From Pycnococcus provasolii (taxonomy: Eukaryota > Chlorophyta > Pseudoscourfieldiophyceae > Pseudoscourfieldiales): DNA of 64,000 bases. A program made the position numbers and the translations under genes. Below the pieces are notes generated by a model. It searched no databases, was not told where the DNA came from, and was given only the letters and a program-made list of their open reading frames with translations. This document shows positions 36,781 to 46,869 of the stretch, in pieces. Position 1 is the first letter of the stretch; each line of letters opens with the position of its first letter. The stretch spans positions 372,001 to 436,000 of the forward strand of contig CP150569.1 in NCBI GenBank assembly GCA_049487715.1. The letters are read 5' to 3'.

Positions 36781-38277
36781 ATGGCTGCGCAAGCGCCAAC
36801 CGCCAACTCCTCCTCCTCGAACTCGCCGGGACTCGGCCTCTCGCCGTACTTCCTCGGCGCACTGCCCGGCGGCTCCAACTCCGCAGCAGCTGGGGGACAG
36901 GCGGCGGGGGGCGTGTCATCCATCTCCGCGGGGAATCCTATGGCGCTGCCGTCACTGCCGTCCAACTTCGGAGGGGCAGGAGGCGTTCTCGGAACGGGAC
37001 TTCTGCCAACGTCTGGGGTACTTGCAGGTGGTCCCATAGGAGCGGCGGGACTACAGGGGGCGCTCGGTGGCGTGCAGCAGCAGCAACAGCAGCAGCAGCA
37101 GCAGCAACTTGGTGGCGGTCTTCCGTTCGGCAACTCATCGTCTGCCGCCGCTGCTGCCGCCGCTGCGGCAGCGGCAGCACAGAGACGCCCGGGGGCTCCT
37201 CCACCAGGTGCACCAGGTGGTCCACCCATGGGCACGTTGGGAATCGGCTCGGCGGCATCCGGCGTCGGCGCAATACCACCGGGCAGTCGTCCAGGGGCAC
37301 CGCCAAACACGGCACCTGGTGGACTTGGATTTGGGTTCGCAAATCTACACGGCGAGCTAGGGGCATATGCGCAGACGGTTCAGAAAGGTGCAACAAACCA
37401 GCTAGGTGGTGGACGAGAGAACCCGGACTTCAACGTCAACGACGGCGCCGACTTCCCCGCTCTGCCTGGCAAGTCTCCGTCACCAGGTCCCTCCGCCCAG
37501 CACCAGGCGCAGCAGCTCATGCAGCAGCAGCAGCTACAACATCTACAGCAGCATCAGCAGCTACAGCAGCAACATCAAATGCAGCAGCACGCCAAGCCTC
37601 CACCACCACAACAACAGCAGCAGCAGCAGCACATGAATTTGCTCGGCGGCGCACCTCCACCCGGTGCTCTGATGGGCGCACCTCCGCCAGGTGCACCTCC
37701 AGGCGCCGTGGCAGCTGGCGGGAAGAAGAAGGAGAGCACATCACCCGTTCCACCGTCCGATCGATTCGGCTTGCTCGGCCTGCTCGGTGTCATTCGGATG
37801 GAAGATCGCGACGTGACGGAGCTGAGCCTAGGCATCGACTTGACGGCGCTTGGCCTGAACCTGAACAGCACAGAGCAATTGCACCGCTCGTTCGCAGGGC
37901 CGTGGGCGGAGGGTCCGTTGCCTGCGAGCGAAGCGCTTGCGGCAAGTTCGGAGCGCGGGTGGTTCCTACCTCCGTGCTACACGATGCTGCCCTCGCCACG
38001 TCTGACGCCAAGCCACTTCACCAGGCTGCAGACGGACACATTATTCTACGCCTACTACAGCATGCCTGGTGACGAGGCGCAGCTCTACGCCGGAGCGGAG
38101 CTCGCACATCGAGGGTGGTACTTCCACAAGGGTCTGCGAGCGTGGGTTGCACGCGTTCCGCACACCGAGCCGAGCGTAAAGACAGATCGCTATGAGCGCG
38201 GCAGCTTCCTGGTGTTTGACCCGAACAACTGGACGAAGACACGAGCGGACAACTTCGTACTCGAGTACGGCGCGTGA
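36781..38277 (+). CDS. CNOT2: CCR4-NOT complex subunit NOT2
   Basis: 498 residues from ATG 36781 (MAAQAPTANSSSS). The N-terminal two thirds are low complexity (Gly, Pro, Gln, Ala), including FGFANLHGELGAYAQTVQKG and NDGADFPALPGKSPSP, the latter typical of NOT2 proteins. The C-terminal NOT box (about 325-498) reads DRFGLLGLLGVIRMEDRDVT, LSLGIDLTALGLNLNSTEQL, LFYAYYSMPGDEAQLYAGAE and LAHRGWYFHKGLRAW, ending FDPNNWTKTRADNFVLEY. The subunit scaffolds CCR4-NOT deadenylase and transcription functions in nucleus and cytoplasm. A 3'-flank repeat copy follows. It is tail-to-tail with the cryptochrome gene. Confidence 0.88.
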   Translation: MAAQAPTANSSSSNSPGLGLSPYFLGALPGGSNSAAAGGQAAGGVSSISAGNPMALPSLPSNFGGAGGVLGTGLLPTSGVLAGGPIGAAGLQGALGGVQQQQQQQQQQQLGGGLPFGNSSSAAAAAAAAAAAAQRRPGAPPPGAPGGPPMGTLGIGSAASGVGAIPPGSRPGAPPNTAPGGLGFGFANLHGELGAYAQTVQKGATNQLGGGRENPDFNVNDGADFPALPGKSPSPGPSAQHQAQQLMQQQQLQHLQQHQQLQQQHQMQQHAKPPPPQQQQQQQHMNLLGGAPPPGALMGAPPPGAPPGAVAAGGKKKESTSPVPPSDRFGLLGLLGVIRMEDRDVTELSLGIDLTALGLNLNSTEQLHRSFAGPWAEGPLPASEALAASSERGWFLPPCYTMLPSPRLTPSHFTRLQTDTLFYAYYSMPGDEAQLYAGAELAHRGWYFHKGLRAWVARVPHTEPSVKTDRYERGSFLVFDPNNWTKTRADNFVLEYGA

Positions 38278-38345
38278 CGATGTGACGAAAGGGGGAAGTG
38301 TGGCGCACTCGAGAAAGAAAAGTAATAACGAAAGATGTCGCTTTT

Positions 38346-38434
38346 CTCGCTGTGATTGCTCACTCAATAACGGAAATGGAGTTTACTTGGTTCCAACGAC
38401 GGTTGTCCATTCACACCATTCACATTCACACATC
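38346..38434 (+). repeat. 3'-flank repeat, copy G (behind CNOT2)
   Basis: ATTGCTCACTCAATAACGGA, then GTTTACTTGGTTCCAACGAC and GGTTGTCCATTCACACCATT. It aligns with copies C and F in the same order and in sense orientation, 69 bp behind the CNOT2 stop codon. Confidence 0.7.
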
Positions 38435-38502
38435 TACTACTCTATCTATGTACATGTCTTGGTATTACATTGTACAGCACAAGCTTCTTCGCAATCATTA
38501 CA

Positions 38503-41500
38503 TTAGGCAACTCGCATGGTGGGCACAATGCCCGCGGTGCGTGTCCTCGCCACGTCATTCATCACGGCGGCAAATCCACCCTCGTCATTCGTGTGGCGTC
38601 GTCGAGCGTCCCAAGCCATCGCGGGCGTCTGCTTCGTGATTGCCACGTTGCTCATCACCTTGTAATCCACTCGTGTGATCGCCCTAGCCAGCTTGCCTGT
38701 CTCAGGGAGAGGAAGCGCATCATTGCCATCAGGGAGCATAAATAAACTTCCCAGGTTTGACTTGCTGCGCAGCTCAACCACCTTGCGAACACTATGGTCG
38801 AGCCTAGCATCGAGATCAGTCACGATTCGTTCTGGGTAGTCGCCGGTGCGTTGGCCAAGCCTAAGTCGACACTTGGCACGGATGTGATGTGGAGCCTCCC
38901 ATGGGGCGTGAATGAATTCCAGCGGAAGTCTTGCAAGAGACGGAATCCACTTTCTCACGTAAGTGCCCTCCGGGTCGCATGCCTTGGCAGCATACACAGG
39001 ATGCATGACGAAATTCCATTGGTCAACGCCGCTGTGCCCACCATTCTGCCACATTGCGCTGTTAATTGCCACATCCGCGTCGAGTAGCGTGTCGTGGAAC
39101 CAAAGCGCGCCAAAGCGCCAGTCGATGCCCAGGTACTCGACGAGAAAGCCGGCGCAGACGTGGCGAAGGTAGTTGTTCATGTACCCAGTCACCCAGAGCT
39201 CTTTCATCGCCGCATCCACGAGCGGATATCCCGTCGTACCGCTCTGCCAAGCTCGCAGATGTGCATTCGTCTCTGCCTGGAACAGATTCCGCCTTCGGCT
39301 GAGACGAATGGTGTGATAAGGTCGCATCGTCGACGCGGCGACTTTGGACACTGCTACCACGACGCTCGTCGGTGGCAAGCCATCCCCAGATGTCATCGCT
39401 TGCACGTCCACGTCGCCAGGTTCGAAGAAGGGCACATGCCACCACTGCAAGTCGTACCAAGGGCGTACGCTGTACAATGTCATATGAGGGAAACGCCACA
39501 GTGCCCAGTAAGCCAAATCGCGCCATGCCAGGCGACGCAGAAATGTAGCCACCGACCTTGTCACAACCTTTCCATGGCGTTTGGACGACTTGGCGTCGAT
39601 TGCAGACTCTAACGCGTTTCGAGCAGCCCAGTACACACGCCGCCTGTTTTATTTAGTGTGATGTAGGTTGTTAGTGACTATTGTTTATCCGCCACGGATA
39701 GTTAGAGGTAGGCTTACGGGCTAATCTCACCAAAGCGAAGATGCGGCGAAAGCCGGCTCGTGTGATTCCCATCGGCACGATGGCGATCGCACGACGCGGG
39801 CGCCGCCGCCTCACGCGAATCCACTTGTACGTGCTTCTGATCAAAAGCCGTGAGTCCCCACCACCACCTCCTCCTCCTCCTCCTCCTCTCGTTGCTGTCG
39901 CCGTCGCCTGGCCCGCCACCTCGGAAAGTAGCTCCTTGGTTGCCTCAGCCACTTCCCCGAGTACAAACTCGTCGAGAGCCGACAGAGCCGCACCCTCCCC
40001 TGCGCTCCAAGCCTCCTCAGAGAAGAAGGACCTGCCCCAGTCATGTGTCTTCATCGATGCACTTCTGCGGTAGCGCTGTCTTGCATTGAGCGGGTGCAAG
40101 CCAGCATCATTCGGCGTTGCATCCGAGGGAATGCGAGGCAAAATGACTAGGCCAAGCCCGTTGATGCCACACGAGGGTACAGACGGTGCAGGGCGTTGCG
40201 CTGGCGGCGGGCACTGCGGAATTGGCAGCGGCATGTTCGGATGCTCGCTGTGGCGATGACACCCGTTGAGGAAGAATCGCACACTCCCGTATCCTGAGTT
40301 CCAGCATGCCTCGTCGCTGGCATCTGGATCCGCCTCCCATGGCTCGTAGAGCAAGCGGCTGTTGAATGCGCGGCATTCCACGCCTCTCGCAACCAGCTGG
40401 CGATGAAGCTCGTCGTCAGCGCGTAAATGCCACGGTTCGTAAGCTCGGGAATAGTACAAAGCGGAGGCAGAAAGCTCTTCGACAAGTCTCGTCATGGCCA
40501 CAGCCGTGGAACCACCGCATCTATCTGCACGTCTGCAGACGAGGTGCCAGCCAAATCGCGATTCCAGAGATTTGGAGAGGTTCAGTAGTGATTGATGAAG
40601 ATAATAGCGCGTCGCGCCTCCCATTGGCCAACCGCCCTCCTCCTCGTCAGCCGGGAGCACGAACACGGGAACGACAGCGCGTCCGAAACGACGGCTCGTC
40701 TGGTGCACGGCAGCTTGCTGGCGCTGCTTTTGCCTCCTTCGAGCTGACTTGGAAAGTTGCTTGTTTTGATCCAACCTCAATTCTGTACTGTCAAGCGTTG
40801 TTGTTGGTGGTGGCGGCGGTGCACCAGCTGCGATACAAGCATGGTACAGGCATGGATTATCATCGAGGCGCAGGTCGCCGACACGGAACCAGACAATGAT
40901 TGGATTCTCACAGCAGGCGTCGGCGACAGGTTTCTCATGGTGTCTCACGGAAGTTGGGATGAAACGCGTCGCGAGCTCACCAGGCTTGGGTGGTGCCTTG
41001 CCAAAGCAGGTTGGAGAAGGCGGTGCCTGTGGATGGTGCCGCGTCTGTGATGTGCGAACTTCGTTCTTGACGGCAAGTTTGTTTGCTCTCGCAATGGCAG
41101 ACTTCGCGTCGCCAATGTGCCTTGCCGAAGCTGCTCGCGCCGCCTGCGCCTTCGATACGGCATGACCCTTGGAGGCTTGTATCTCCTCAATTTGTTTATC
41201 CCACGCTGCGGTTGCGTCGTCGCCGCCGCCGCCGTCGTCGTCGTGTTTCCGAGTCGTTTGCTGCATGAGTCGGATCGCCTCGTTGATGTCTCTCTCATCC
41301 GACTCTTTGTCCCGAGGCATGGCTGCCAGGAGTTCCGCAACCAGGGCGGCTATCGGCGTATTGTGCGTATCTTCGCATGCTCCTGCACTGATTGTTGCGA
41401 CAGTGTGCGCGAAGGCTTGTGGCGTCGTGCGTTTGTGCCTAAGGTCGTGGCAAGTCTTCTTTAAATACGCGAAGCAGTCTGGGGCCAGGCACGCTTTGAG

Positions 41501-41518
41501 GAGCGACGCCGCGGACAT
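38503..41518 (-). CDS. Cryptochrome/photolyase family protein with long N-terminal extension
   Basis: Three predicted exons: 41518-39831, 39756-39718 and 39643-38503, joined by two 74-nt introns (GTACAAG...CACGAG; GTAAGCC...AAACAG). The join closes in frame to 955 residues. After about 260 N-terminal residues of unknown function comes the photolyase N-domain (IIVWFRVGDLRLDDNPCLY). The FAD domain follows: TRLSPHLRFGEISP, spliced across both introns to RRVYWAARN, then TTGYPLVDAAMKELWVTGYM, WRFGALWFHDTLLDADVAIN and NGGHSGVDQWNFVMHP, ending YVRKWIPSLARLPLEFIHAPW. The QWNFVMHP form resembles the plant-like/PPL cryptochrome-photolyase groups rather than DASH. Light receptor or repair enzyme cannot be separated. 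No C-terminal extension is seen. Confidence 0.8.
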
Positions 41519-41733
41519 GACGTGTTTGGGGACGGACGCTGGAGTGGCGAAACCGAGTTTGTGGTGGAGAGGGGCACAACGAAAAGGAAAGGCTGGCAAC
41601 GGGAGCCGTGGCGAAACCCCTAAACCGAACTCGACCACCCCAACCCCGAACTGGAAAAGCACCCCCGCGCGTTCGCAGCTTCGTCCGTGCCCTTTCTTTT
41701 TCTCCGCGCCTCCTGGTACCATTCCGATTTGGT
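41519..41733. promoter_or_regulatory. Bidirectional promoter with telo-box-like motif
   Basis: A 215-bp gap between divergent starts of the cryptochrome and BRAP2-like genes. It contains AAACCCCTAAACCGAAC at 41615-41631, a telomere-repeat-like box. Confidence 0.45.
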
Positions 41734-42105
41734 ATGTCGACGAGCGCGTTCCACGTGCGCGTCGACGTCACCTCTGCCAGCGCGCGGGAGGGGGGCGGCT
41801 CGGAGCACGACGTCTCGGCGGAACAAGAGGCATTCTCGCGGGCCTTCGCGCTAGGAAACCCTGCCATATCGCTAACCAGGGGACGCGTGCACCTATACAG
41901 GACGCACAACGCCGACGCTCAACAACAGCAAACGCCGTCAACAAGTGAAGCGACTCCTTCAACCGACACCTTATGCGTGCTCGCTGTACCCTCGCACATG
42001 CCCGTGAGCGAATTCTGCACTTTTATTGGCGCGTACCTGCCGCAGATTAGGAACATCAAACAGCTGACGAACGAAAGGCAACCAAATAAAAACGACAACG
42101 GAGAA

Positions 42106-42152
<47 letters not shown>

Positions 42153-43554
42153 GGGTGATGTCGACGACCTCTCAGCAGACACGTACCTCATGATCCTCAC
42201 CTTTGAGACGCCAGACGTCGCGGAGGAATTTTTGGATACGTACGACGGACTGCAGTACAGCGAACTCGAGCCGTTCGTATGCCGTGTTGCGCGCGTCGCC
42301 AAGGTGGAGTATGTCAACGTAGACGAGGCAACTCCATCTCCAACGACGCCTGCGGAGGGCGAAACGCCGGCTGTCGTACAACCTCAACAGGAACTTCCAA
42401 CGTGTCCTGTGTGTCTCGACAGGCTGGACGAGTCTGTGAGTGGCATACTCACCACCAGCTGCAACCACACGTTCCACGCGTTCTGCCTCAAGGGATGGAT
42501 GGACATCAGATGTCCCGTATGCCGTTACTGCGAAATGCCGTCATCGGAGGCGAAGCAGCACTCAAGCCGATGCGAGGTGTGCGGCAGCTCGGATAGCCTG
42601 TGGATCTGCCTCATCTGTGGCTACGTTGGTTGCGGGCGCTACACGCTCGCTCACTCGAAAAGCCACTGGGAGGAGTCGGGGCACGCGTACGCGCTCGAGA
42701 TTGAAACGCAGCGCGTGTGGGACTATGTCGGAGACGAGTTCGTGCATCGGCTCGTGCGCAGCAAGACGGACGGTGCGGTACTCGAGGTTCCCGGGGTGGG
42801 TGCGGCGGACAACGACGGCATCGCGCCCGCGACACCAGCGCCCCGCGCGGGCGGCGGCGAGCTTCCGGGAAGCTCGGCGGCAAACAAGAACAGCGACCTG
42901 AGAAGCAGCAAGGACGGCTCGTTGAGGAGCAGCTTAGGTGGTGGCAAGGATGGAGGCGCCGGCGAGCCCTCGGACATTCAGCGTGCCCTGATGGATAGCA
43001 AGATGGAGGCGATGCACCGAGAATATACCGAGCTTCTGACAAACCAGCTCACGAGTCAGCGGGAGTTTTTTGAGGAGCGGCTCTCGGAGGCGGCGCAGAC
43101 GGCGTCCGCAGAACGCGAGGAGGCGGCTGCGCTGCTCGCGGCGATGCAGCGCGACCTGGCTTCTTCCAAGGCGAAGCATGCGGCGGTGGTTCAGCAGCTT
43201 TCGGTGGCGCAGGCGGCGCTTGCTCGCATTCAAGCGGAGCTCGAGGAAGAGCGCGCTCTTTCGGTGGCAACACGAAGATCGAGCGTCGAGGCATCTGTTG
43301 CGCTGGAGAGGGAACGTGCCGAGCGTCGCAGTGACGCGGAGGCGCACGCATCCAAGGTGCGCGAGCTGGAGGAGGCGAATCGAGACCTCATGCTTTTCCT
43401 GGAGACGCGCGACGCTGTTGCGGATGCCGGTGCCAGCGGCGGCGACGTGATGGGTGTCGGCGAGGCGCCGGAGACTGAGATAGACCCATCCGACCGAGCG
43501 GCTGTGATGCGTGCACGCCTTCAAAAGAAGCAGAAGGCGAAAGCGGGCCGGTAA
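41734..43554 (+). CDS. BRAP2-like RING/UBP-zinc-finger E3 ubiquitin ligase
   Basis: 606 residues from ATG 41734 (MSTSAFHVRV). The N-terminal BRAP2-type RNA-recognition-like domain includes TLCVLAVPSHMPVSEFCTFI, then DDLSADTYLMILTFETPDVA and FLDTYDGLQYSELEPFVC. It is interrupted by an Asn-Asp repeat encoded by GACAAC units (42104-42150). RING finger: CPVCLDRLDESVSGILTTSC, then HTFHAFCLKGWM and CPVCRY (about 224-264). Zf-UBP: CEVCGSSDSLWICLICGYVG to HSKSHWEESGHAYALEIET. A long coiled coil (about 415-570) follows, then a basic end (KKQKAKAGR). This is the full BRAP2 order; mammalian BRAP2 is a Ras-responsive cytoplasmic E3 ligase. Confidence 0.88.
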
Positions 43555-43683
43555 TGCTTATTGCAATTGTAAAATGCGAATCAATGTATCAACAACATAG
43601 ACAAAGAACATCAAGAACAAAGTATTCTGTATGTATTAGTAACGCGACAACTCAATCAAAAAACGTTGGTAAATTCTTTACAA

Positions 43684-44364
43684 TCAATCATCTGCCGATT
43701 GAATTCGATACGTGGCGATGTAGCTCTTTAACGGAGGAAAGGCAAACACACACACGTCATCCTCGAACACGTGCACAGGAAATCTGCTGAGCTCTTCGAA
43801 GAAGAACAGTTTGCCGATAGCGTTAATTGTTTTTGTGAGAAGCGAGTCGCTATTGCGCTGTGGTGGCCCGTCGTCGCCACGCGAAACGTCGAAATTGTCA
43901 AACCGTATGTAACAGTCGCCTAGATTTCCATCCGGACGTGTACATACGACGCCATCCGCACTGAGCCAAACGTCGACAAGACTTCCGAGCTGAATGCGTA
44001 CTTCCGTCTCGATGGAGTTGTCTTTGGAGAACCTGTATCGCAGGGGCGCCACCTTCATTCCCAACGGCTCTGCAATACTGCGTATGTGCGGCATGTAAAA
44101 TACTTCCCATACTCCGGAGCTATTTTGTATGGCCTTCTGTGCATCGCACAGCCGGTTCTCCTTGGATTCAATCAAGTGAACGACGTCTTTCGCGTCTTCG
44201 GCCGAACAGTTCGTCAAGTCGAAGCACGCCTGTGACGGTTCGGCGGTGGTCCACCGAGCCGCCTTTTCGCGCAAGCTGCGTGCGAGTGCCGCAGACGACG
44301 CGCGCGGTGGTGTTGCGCGCACCCGTACCACTCTTCGCGGCGGAGTCACGCGAGAAGGCGTCAT
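43684..44364 (-). CDS. Probable plastid fibrillin-like (PAP) protein
   Basis: 226 residues from ATG 44364. The start (MTPSRVTPPRRVVRVRATPP) is Arg/Pro/Ser-rich and acidic-free, as in chloroplast transit peptides. The folded part has GVWEVFYMPHIRSIAEPLGM, then LGSLVDVWLSADGVV, GDCYIRFDNFDVSRGDDGPP and FFEELSRFPVHVFEDDVCVF, ending PPLKSYIATYRI. This order of beta strands with an early GxWE-Y motif fits the lipocalin-like PAP/fibrillin family of plastoglobule proteins, but similarity is modest. If right, it would bind lipids in thylakoids or plastoglobules. It is tail-to-tail with BRAP2 (130 bp). Confidence 0.45.
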   Translation of the reverse strand: MTPSRVTPPRRVVRVRATPPRASSAALARSLREKAARWTTAEPSQACFDLTNCSAEDAKDVVHLIESKENRLCDAQKAIQNSSGVWEVFYMPHIRSIAEPLGMKVAPLRYRFSKDNSIETEVRIQLGSLVDVWLSADGVVCTRPDGNLGDCYIRFDNFDVSRGDDGPPQRNSDSLLTKTINAIGKLFFFEELSRFPVHVFEDDVCVFAFPPLKSYIATYRIQSADD

Positions 44365-44515
44365 GGCGGTTTGTGTGGTGTGGGGAGCCGCTGGGACTTT
44401 GGATTTTGATTTGGATTGGGGTTTCATACGCCTCCGATGCATTTGGGGGTTTGCCAATCTCAAACCATGATTTAGTATTATTTACACAAGAACGAAAGAT
44501 ATTTCTTCATCGACT

Positions 44516-45694
44516 TTACTGCGTCGTACTTACGACGTCGTCGACGAAACGAACCAACAGCGGATTCACCGCCTCAGGACGCTGGTCCATCACGCAGTGC
44601 CCGCCGTTCGGCACCTCGTGGAAGCACGTGACGGTTCCCGAGCCAGCTGCCGCGTCGAAACGAAGTGCGAGATCACGGCCCCAGTCCACCTTCTCCCACG
44701 GATCACGCGAGCCCCAGATGAAACCAACAGGAACGTCGATGGATGCAAGCAGGTCCTCGGGCGTGGGACCGGCGCTGTAGCTGATGAAGTCTAGGAACAC
44801 GCGCGCGGCATTCGGGCGAAGGCCGGGCGTGAGGATTCGGCTCACGAGATCCTCGTCGACGCGCAGGTCATCCTCGTCGCCAGAAAGCAGAGCAACCGCC
44901 TGCTCCACAGGTCCGCTCGGACCTCCGTAAGCCTGCTTGAGCACGGTTGTGACGGTGTCCGGCGTGGCGACGTTCGCGAAGAAGCTGTCGCCTAGAGATG
45001 AGCCGTAGAGTGCACTCTGCAGCGCGGCGACGAACGGCCTCGCGACCGCGCTCGTCTTCGTGATGTGCAGCATTCTCAGGCTCAGGTCGACAAGCATGAC
45101 GCCTCGAATGCGTCTCTGCTGCTTGGATTTCTCCGCAATCGCCGCCTGCATGCCCGTAATTCCGCCGACGCTGTTGCACACGAGCACGACGTCACGTCCG
45201 ATGACTTCGTCGATGAGCGTGAGCGCTTGGTCCGCCCAATTTTCGAAACAGTACAGCTTGCGTCCGTCCTCGGTCGTGCTTGGTCCTTTCACGACGTCGC
45301 CGTACGCTGTGGGCGCGAGCGCGTGCTCGACATGATCACCGAGCGGCTCCGGCTTGTCGCTATATCCGTACCCAAGCACGTCGAGCGCGTACACGTCGCA
45401 CCCTTCGCTTGTCAAGCTTTCAAAGTTGTTCTTGAAGTGGTCTGCGTTTCCCCCGAACCCGTGCAGCATGAGCACTGCAGGCTTGCCGTTGTTGCCTGAC
45501 TGTGGTTCCGCTGGTTTGTGCACGTACCTGAGTTGGAATCCCTTCCACTCGAGTGCATGTTCCGTCGTGCCAGGCACGGTCCGCGACGCGGCGTACTCGG
45601 AGACGGAAGCGCGCACAACCCCCGGCCTACAACGACGCCTACAGCCCCGTAGTGCTGTGTACAACCCCCTACCTTTCGCAGAAGATGTCGCCAT
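44516..45694 (-). CDS. Alpha/beta hydrolase, probable plastid
   Basis: 392 residues from ATG 45694. An Arg/Ser/Ala-rich start (MATSSAKGRGLYTALRGCRR) is a likely transit peptide. Alpha/beta hydrolase features: AVLMLHGFGGNADHFKNN (oxyanion HGFGG), CDVYALDVLGYGYSDKP, nucleophile elbow VVLVCNSVGGITGMQAA (G-x-S-x-G replaced by N-S-V-G-G), acid WGSRDPWEKVDWG and catalytic His in VPNGGHCVMDQRPE. All triad residues are present. Plastid relatives include chlorophyll/pheophytin-handling and lipid hydrolases; substrate not assignable. Confidence 0.75.
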   Translation of the reverse strand: MATSSAKGRGLYTALRGCRRRCRPGVVRASVSEYAASRTVPGTTEHALEWKGFQLRYVHKPAEPQSGNNGKPAVLMLHGFGGNADHFKNNFESLTSEGCDVYALDVLGYGYSDKPEPLGDHVEHALAPTAYGDVVKGPSTTEDGRKLYCFENWADQALTLIDEVIGRDVVLVCNSVGGITGMQAAIAEKSKQQRRIRGVMLVDLSLRMLHITKTSAVARPFVAALQSALYGSSLGDSFFANVATPDTVTTVLKQAYGGPSGPVEQAVALLSGDEDDLRVDEDLVSRILTPGLRPNAARVFLDFISYSAGPTPEDLLASIDVPVGFIWGSRDPWEKVDWGRDLALRFDAAAGSGTVTCFHEVPNGGHCVMDQRPEAVNPLLVRFVDDVVSTTQ

Positions 45695-46869
45695 GCCGCT
45701 TCCTTTCGCGAGTACGATATTATTTTATTTGTGTGGGATCGCAAGAGGTGTTTGTGTTGTTTGTGGTGAGAAACCACACGGCGAAACCTATCTCCCAGAG
45801 AGAGGAGACGAGAGAGAGGGGGAGGGAACTCGGGGTTTCACTCACCATCAAGGCTGAAAGTGAAAGATCTGCGGTGGAGGGCGAACCCCCAATTCTTCTT
45901 CTCCACCGGGACCGTCTTACCTTAGGTGCACGTCTTGTAAGTTATTTAGGTCGAACGCTGCTGATGAGCCAGCTGCCTGAGTGCCTGCGAATTGGCCATT
46001 GATTGGCGATGACTTGCGTCACCGCGAAGCAGGGCCGTGGTACGGTAACGCACATTGTGGTGATGCAAACGGTCAGACTGTCTACCTTAGATTTTAGGAT
46101 CCGTAGTCTATGGTAGACCAGCATCGTAGGAGTTGAGTTCATCAACATCAACTATCAAGGATACCACGCTGAGCCAGGATGCCAGGAGAGCTTGTTCATG
46201 CGACGTTGAGAGCGACGTTGGAACTTTGGAATAAGAAGGCACTGCGTCGAAGGCACGACTGGTCCCCACCGCCCCAAGAAACACCACACCAGGCAGCCAA
46301 ATGGAGGAGAAAGAGAAAACCCGCGAGTGCGAAGGTTTAGGACCCACTGAAGAGGCAGCGCCTTTAAAGACGGCAGGTTGGGAGCAGCGCACTAGCGCAG
46401 CTGTACATATCTTCCAGTCGCCTGCAAACTAACTCTGCTCGAACAGGTCTCGAAGACGAAGAGGGGAAGGGAAGGGCCGGCCGGCGACTGCGCCAACACC
46501 CTTCCTCCGCCCCGCCCCGCACCGCACGCTCTTGAGCTCGTAGGAAGTAGTCTAGGGGAGGGAAGGGCAAGTTTTTGCCTCACAGGGGAGGCTCAGCCTT
46601 GCCTACCTTTAAGACTCAGCCTCGAGAACAGGTCCTCGCGGCTTCTGGGATTGGAGAAAGGAGAGACCTTAGGCGCGTCGATACCTTAAGGAGGCGCCAA
46701 ACGCCAGCCAGTAAGCACGGGGAAGCAGCAGTCGTCGTTGAAACTTGCAACACAGCGAGCGTGCAGTGCAGAGAGTTAGGTTAGCGTTGTAGTACACCCG
46801 TGAGAGAAGAGAGACGACTCATTACTCAAGCGGCGCTTGTACCTGCAAACCAGCTTGAGAAGCTATTGA
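45695..46869. other. Long intergenic region, no gene recognised
   Basis: 1175 bp between divergent genes. It holds purine-rich tracts (45795-45835, 46305-46330, 46440-46475), scattered GC-rich short repeats and only ORFs under 95 codons with no known motif. Some part is the promoter of the PP2C/PKG gene. Sequence quality looks like unique noncoding DNA or old repeat debris. Confidence 0.4.

Noticed and set aside
42279-43524. Several antisense and alternative-frame ORFs over BRAP2
   Set aside because: No domain similarity; the plus-strand frame carries the RING and UBP motifs without interruption.
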